This document shows positions 61,059-64,000 of a DNA stretch of 64,000 nt, one piece after another; position 1 is the first letter of the stretch, and each line of letters begins with the position of its first letter. The stretch lies in contig CAIKAC010000017.1 of the NCBI GenBank assembly GCA_903825305.1, positions 1 through 64,000 of the forward strand, in the 5' to 3' direction. Under the pieces are notes generated by a model. It was not told the DNA's origin and ran no database searches. It saw nothing but the letters and a program-made list of their open reading frames with translations. Origin of the DNA: an uncultured Actinomycetes bacterium. GTDB lineage: Bacteria > Actinomycetota > Acidimicrobiia > Acidimicrobiales > RAAP-2. Made by a program: the position numbers and the translations under genes.

Positions 61059-62049
61059 GCCACTCAATGCACCGAGCCGCGCAGGAGCGCACGCTGCCAC
61101 GAAGGGGAGCAAAGCGAAGGCGACACCTCGACGCAAGCAGGCGAAATCGTCAACCGCAAAGCCAAAAGCCGAGAAGCCGAAGAAGCGAGCTGCCAAAGCC
61201 AAGCCCGAGAACAAGCGTCCAGCATCTCCTCGCACTCGCAAGCGAACTTCCCCTACAGCTTCGTCAACAAAAGATACGAAGTCAGCCTCGACGCCGGCCA
61301 CGCATCGAAAGATTGCCTCGAGGCGAAGTGACGTAGCCCAGCATCGCCGGCGCAAACGCCTCCTCGTGGCCGGTGGCGTAGCGGGTGTCATCCTGATGGG
61401 CATTACCGCGTGGGGTGTCTTGCACCTATCGGTATTTCGGCTTCATCACCTCACCATCAGTGGCAACAGCCATGAATCTGAGGCAGTCATTGCGAACACG
61501 GCAGGGCTATCTGGCTCGCCCGCCCTCATTGATGTATCCGCTGGGACCATCGAACATCAGCTGGCCCAATTGCCGTGGGTGAAAACGGTGTCGGTGTCGG
61601 TACAGTGGCCCTCAACCGTCAAGCTCAGGATTACGGAACGAGCCCCAGCAGCCAGCGTCGATACCGCCTCGGGATGGCTCGTCGTGGATGGAACGGGTCG
61701 GGTGTTGGCGCGCTCTCGCACCCAGCCCTCGGGCCTTGCCGTTGTCCAAGCACCGGCGACGGGATCTCCGGCGGTTGGGCAGTGGTTTGCCGGGGGCATT
61801 CGCCACGGTTTCTTGGTCGCGGGAACCCTCCCCAAAGCCTTTAAATCGCAAGTGGCGCTCGTTGTCGTGCACCCGACTGGAGCGGTCACGCTTCACCTGG
61901 TGCGTCCCGTCATCATCGAAATGGGCCAAGCGACCGAATTAACCCAGAAATATGAAGATATTGCCGCGGTTATTGCCGGAGCCACCTTGCATGCTGGCGA
62001 CGTACTCGATGTGAGCGTTCCGCAATCGTCAACCATTAGCGGACCTTGA
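61051..62049 (+). CDS. ftsQ: Cell division protein FtsQ with long basic N-terminus
   Basis: A 332-residue bitopic division protein. The first 103 residues are an extremely Lys/Ala/Arg/Ser/Thr-rich cytoplasmic tail. One span is at about 104-125, then the POTRA domain (FRLHHLTISGNSHESEAVIANTAGL, about 129-200) and the beta domain (SGWLVVDGTGRVLARS). It bridges early and late divisome proteins. Start ATG 61051 overlaps the murB stop by eight bases. A hairpin overlaps its own stop codon. Confidence 0.95.
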   Translation: MAEPLNAPSRAGAHAATKGSKAKATPRRKQAKSSTAKPKAEKPKKRAAKAKPENKRPASPRTRKRTSPTASSTKDTKSASTPATHRKIASRRSDVAQHRRRKRLLVAGGVAGVILMGITAWGVLHLSVFRLHHLTISGNSHESEAVIANTAGLSGSPALIDVSAGTIEHQLAQLPWVKTVSVSVQWPSTVKLRITERAPAASVDTASGWLVVDGTGRVLARSRTQPSGLAVVQAPATGSPAVGQWFAGGIRHGFLVAGTLPKAFKSQVALVVVHPTGAVTLHLVRPVIIEMGQATELTQKYEDIAAVIAGATLHAGDVLDVSVPQSSTISGP

Positions 62050-62074
62050 GGTTTATTTTTCGAATAAGCCTCAA
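62046..62074 (+). terminator. Hairpin over the ftsQ stop codon
   Basis: TTGAGGTTTATT (62046-62057) pairs with AATAAGCCTCAA (62063-62074) over 12 positions with one G-U, around TTTCG. It includes the ftsQ TGA. The following TATCCCCC is not a T-tract, so it may attenuate rather than stop transcription, partly separating ftsZ from the upstream genes. Confidence 0.5.
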
Positions 62075-62119
62075 TATCCCCCTGACCTAGAGGTGCAGAC
62101 TACGCTTAGACCACATACC

Positions 62120-62144
62120 CGGGTTTGCTGGCAAGGAGAACCCG
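62120..62144 (+). promoter_or_regulatory. Hairpin presenting the leader-ORF ribosome binding site in its loop
   Basis: CGGGTT (62120-62125) and AACCCG (62139-62144) form a 6-bp stem; the loop contains the Shine-Dalgarno AAGGAG (62133-62138) of the 15-codon leader ORF. The right arm ends one base before the leader ATG. It is a possible control element for leader translation. Confidence 0.35.
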
Positions 62145-62145
62145 T

Positions 62146-62193
62146 ATGACATTTCGCAAGACTCAATATCCGTTGGAAGGACAAGAACCATGA
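62146..62193 (+). CDS. 15-codon leader ORF overlapping the ftsZ start
   Basis: ATG 62146 follows AAGGAG (62133-62138) by seven bases. The frame encodes [15 protein letters not shown] and stops at TGA 62191-62193, which overlaps the ftsZ ATG (62190-62192) as ATGA. The ftsZ ribosome binding site (GGAAGGA, 62175-62181) lies inside the leader. Ribosomes finishing the leader would land on the ftsZ start, so it could set FtsZ output. Function is inferred from layout only. Confidence 0.55.
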   Translation: MTFRKTQYPLEGQEP

Positions 62194-63302
62194 CGATCTC
62201 AACCCAGAGCAACTACCTCGCTGTCATCAAGGTCGTCGGCGTAGGTGGCGGCGGCGTGAACGCGGTCAACCGCATGATCGAATCCGGCCTTCGAAACGTT
62301 GAATTCATTGCCGCGAACACCGACGCTCAAGCGCTGCTTATGAGTGATGCTGACCTCAAGCTCGACATCGGTCGCGAACTCACCCGAGGCCTTGGTGCTG
62401 GGTCGGACCCCGAAGTCGGCCGCCTCGCTGCTGAAGAGCACCGGGCTGAGATTGAAGAAGCCCTGCGTGGTGCCGACATGGTCTTCATCACCGCCGGCAA
62501 GGGTGGTGGTACCGGTACCGGTGCCGCTCCCGTCGTCGCTGAGATTGCCAAGGGCCTCGGTGCGCTGACCATTGGTGTAGTGACGCGCCCCTTCGCTTTC
62601 GAAGGACGTCGTCGTGCCAACCAAGCTGAGAAGGGCATTCAGATCCTCAAAGAAAAGGTCGACACCCTCATCGTCATCCCCAATGACCGCTTGCTGACGG
62701 TCTCGAACGACCAAACCTCAATGATGAGCGCATTCAAGATGGCTGACGAAGTCCTCTTGCAAGGTGTGCGTGGCATTACCGACTTGATCACCACCCCTGG
62801 ATTAATCAACACCGACTTTGCTGACGTCAAGATGATTATGAGCAATGCCGGCACCGCCATCATGGGCATTGGCAGTTCTCGCGGAGAAGGACGTGCCGTC
62901 AACGCAGCACGTTCGGCCATCACGAGCCCCTTGCTCGAAGCTTCCATCGAGGGTGCTCGCGGCATTTTGCTCAACATCGCCGCTGGCCCCGATCTCGGGC
63001 TCTTTGAAGCCAATGAAGCGGCAGAGATCATTCACTCGGTTGCCCACCCCGATGCCAACATCATCTTCGGTACCGTGATCGACGAGAACATGGGTGACGA
63101 GGTCCGCGTGACGGTCATCGCTGCAGGCTTTGATCGCTGGGAAGAGCGCTCGACCACGTCGCAGGCTCCAGCCAGTTTGGGCTTGTTGAGTGAGCCTGAG
63201 ACGGTGGACATTTTTGCTGAAGTCACTGACACGCCCAGTTCGCGCTTTAGCAGCACGACTTCAGGTGATGACGACTTCGACGTTCCGTCTTTCCTTCAGT
63301 AA
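62190..63302 (+). CDS. ftsZ: Cell division protein FtsZ
   Basis: A 370-residue tubulin-like GTPase that forms the division ring. [16 protein letters not shown] starts the nucleotide-binding domain; [13 protein letters not shown] (about 103-115) is the tubulin signature; [11 protein letters not shown] is the T7 loop. The C-terminal conserved peptide ([10 protein letters not shown]) is of actinobacterial type and would bind FtsW and SepF. The start is the ATG at 62190, overlapped by the leader-ORF stop. The sepF gene, expected soon after, would lie beyond the window. Confidence 0.98.
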   Translation: MTISTQSNYLAVIKVVGVGGGGVNAVNRMIESGLRNVEFIAANTDAQALLMSDADLKLDIGRELTRGLGAGSDPEVGRLAAEEHRAEIEEALRGADMVFITAGKGGGTGTGAAPVVAEIAKGLGALTIGVVTRPFAFEGRRRANQAEKGIQILKEKVDTLIVIPNDRLLTVSNDQTSMMSAFKMADEVLLQGVRGITDLITTPGLINTDFADVKMIMSNAGTAIMGIGSSRGEGRAVNAARSAITSPLLEASIEGARGILLNIAAGPDLGLFEANEAAEIIHSVAHPDANIIFGTVIDENMGDEVRVTVIAAGFDRWEERSTTSQAPASLGLLSEPETVDIFAEVTDTPSSRFSSTTSGDDDFDVPSFLQ

Positions 63303-63307
63303 CTCTT

Positions 63308-63967
63308 GTGAGTGACGCGCTAGTCGACGAGATCGCAGAGCGCCTCGCTGGCATCAAAGAACGCATCGCTGCGGCCGGGGGAGACCCCGGCCGTGTGCGT
63401 ATCGTCGGGGTGTCGAAAACCTTCGATGCTGATCATGCACGAGCAGCCGTGGGCGCTGGGCTGACCCACCTCGGCGAGAACTACGCCGGCGAGCTCATTG
63501 AAAAAGCTGAGGTGCTCAGCGATCTCCCCATCTCGTGGCACTACCTTGGCGCCATTCAAACCAACAAGGTGGGCAAGCTCGCTCCTGTGGTGTCATGCTT
63601 TGAGTCAACCGCTCGTGAGCGTGAACTCGCCGCCATCGCCACTCGCTCGCCCGGAGCTCACGCGATGGTCCAAGTTGATCTCACGGGTCTACCGCAGCGC
63701 AATGGCGCACACCCCGATGAGGTGGAACATCTCGTTGCTCGAGGCCGCGCTTTGGGTCTCGATGTGGTGGGACTCATGACCGTGGCGCTGCCTGAACCAG
63801 ACGCCGCTCGGGCCGCTTTTCGCCGCCTGCGCTCCATGGCTACGGATCTTGGCCTCGCGGAGTGCTCGATGGGAATGACCGAGGACCTTGAAATTGCCGT
63901 AGAGGAGGGAAGCACCGAAATTCGCATCGGAAGGGCCCTTTTTGGCTTCCGAGCCCCTCGAGGATGA
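63308..63967 (+). CDS. PLP homeostasis protein (YggS/YlmE family)
   Basis: A 219-residue alanine racemase-fold protein that binds pyridoxal phosphate and buffers vitamin B6 and amino-acid pools without known catalysis. The PLP lysine is in VGVSKTFDAD (about 32-41); GENYAGEL and WHYLGAIQTNKV follow, and ECSMGMTEDLEIAVEEGSTEIRIGRALFG is the C-terminal phosphate-binding region. It starts at a GTG five bases after ftsZ, the standard position in actinobacteria. The remaining 33 bases of the window show no gene. Confidence 0.95.
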   Translation: MSDALVDEIAERLAGIKERIAAAGGDPGRVRIVGVSKTFDADHARAAVGAGLTHLGENYAGELIEKAEVLSDLPISWHYLGAIQTNKVGKLAPVVSCFESTARERELAAIATRSPGAHAMVQVDLTGLPQRNGAHPDEVEHLVARGRALGLDVVGLMTVALPEPDAARAAFRRLRSMATDLGLAECSMGMTEDLEIAVEEGSTEIRIGRALFGFRAPRG

Positions 63968-64000
63968 CGGTGGCGACCTCTATCGCCTAGAGTGTCTTGG

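Overview
The window reads as a compact, gene-dense chromosome segment of an actinobacterium, most likely class Acidimicrobiia. The signs are a mid-to-high GC content, many GTG starts, a DUF3040 protein, a wax ester/diacylglycerol acyltransferase, an mraZ-to-ftsZ division cluster and an actinobacterial-type FtsZ C-terminus. I infer the lineage from gene content only; no comparison was run. There are no insertion sequences, CRISPR arrays or rRNA genes. The only mobile signature is a tyrosine integrase beside the 3' end of ssrA (tmRNA) at the left edge, so an ssrA-targeted island probably lies just outside the window. No gene-free stretch exceeds about 270 bases.

Layout. 57-4262 (minus): integrase, tmRNA, a GT-C-like membrane protein and smpB. 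4365-8388: DoxX protein, rph, rdgB, Lon-N domain protein, sulfotransferase-like protein, FKBP. 8422-15356: tRNA-Leu, clpP, then a polysaccharide export block (ABC permease, ATPase with a Wzt-like tail, methyltransferase-like protein, GT4) converging on a second GT4 and a HAD phosphatase. 15405-20453: 1-Cys peroxiredoxin, aldo/keto reductase, orn, dut, WS/DGAT, tRNA-Gly, cysteine hydrolase. 20527-28072: SDR-DUF2867 protein, two MFS transporters, an MMPL transporter, an esterase. 28113-34329: amino-acid ABC importer, CoA-transferase, an unknown protein, an ABC-2 exporter. 34474-36247: a three-gene cytochrome b6/subunit IV-like module with no Rieske or cytochrome c gene nearby. 36278-43146: DHA2 transporter, then fur, GT2 and a coiled-coil gene opposite a 1045-residue secreted protein with seven cysteine-pair units. 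43287-49576: msrA, nhaA, LapA-like protein, membrane protein, DUF3040 protein, ROK kinase, small unknown, HNH protein, lipoate-ligase-like protein. 49753-63967: the division and wall (dcw) cluster from mraZ to ftsZ plus the YggS-type gene.

How the genes work together. The dcw cluster makes lipid II and the divisome core. It starts at a promoter overlapped by five 10-bp-phased GG boxes that fit MraZ autoregulation, and most of its genes overlap by a few bases. It lacks murF and murD. All four bitopic or polytopic divisome proteins (FtsL, FtsI, FtsW, FtsQ) carry long basic, low-complexity cytoplasmic tails. A 15-codon leader ORF with its own ribosome binding site ends on the ftsZ start codon.

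The strongest candidate for an undescribed system is the cytochrome b-like module. It encodes a 57-residue single-span protein, a four-helix cytochrome b6-like protein with both heme histidine pairs but without the usual LPW motif after helix C, and a partner resembling subunit IV whose E-F loop is expanded by about 190 residues and lacks PEWY.
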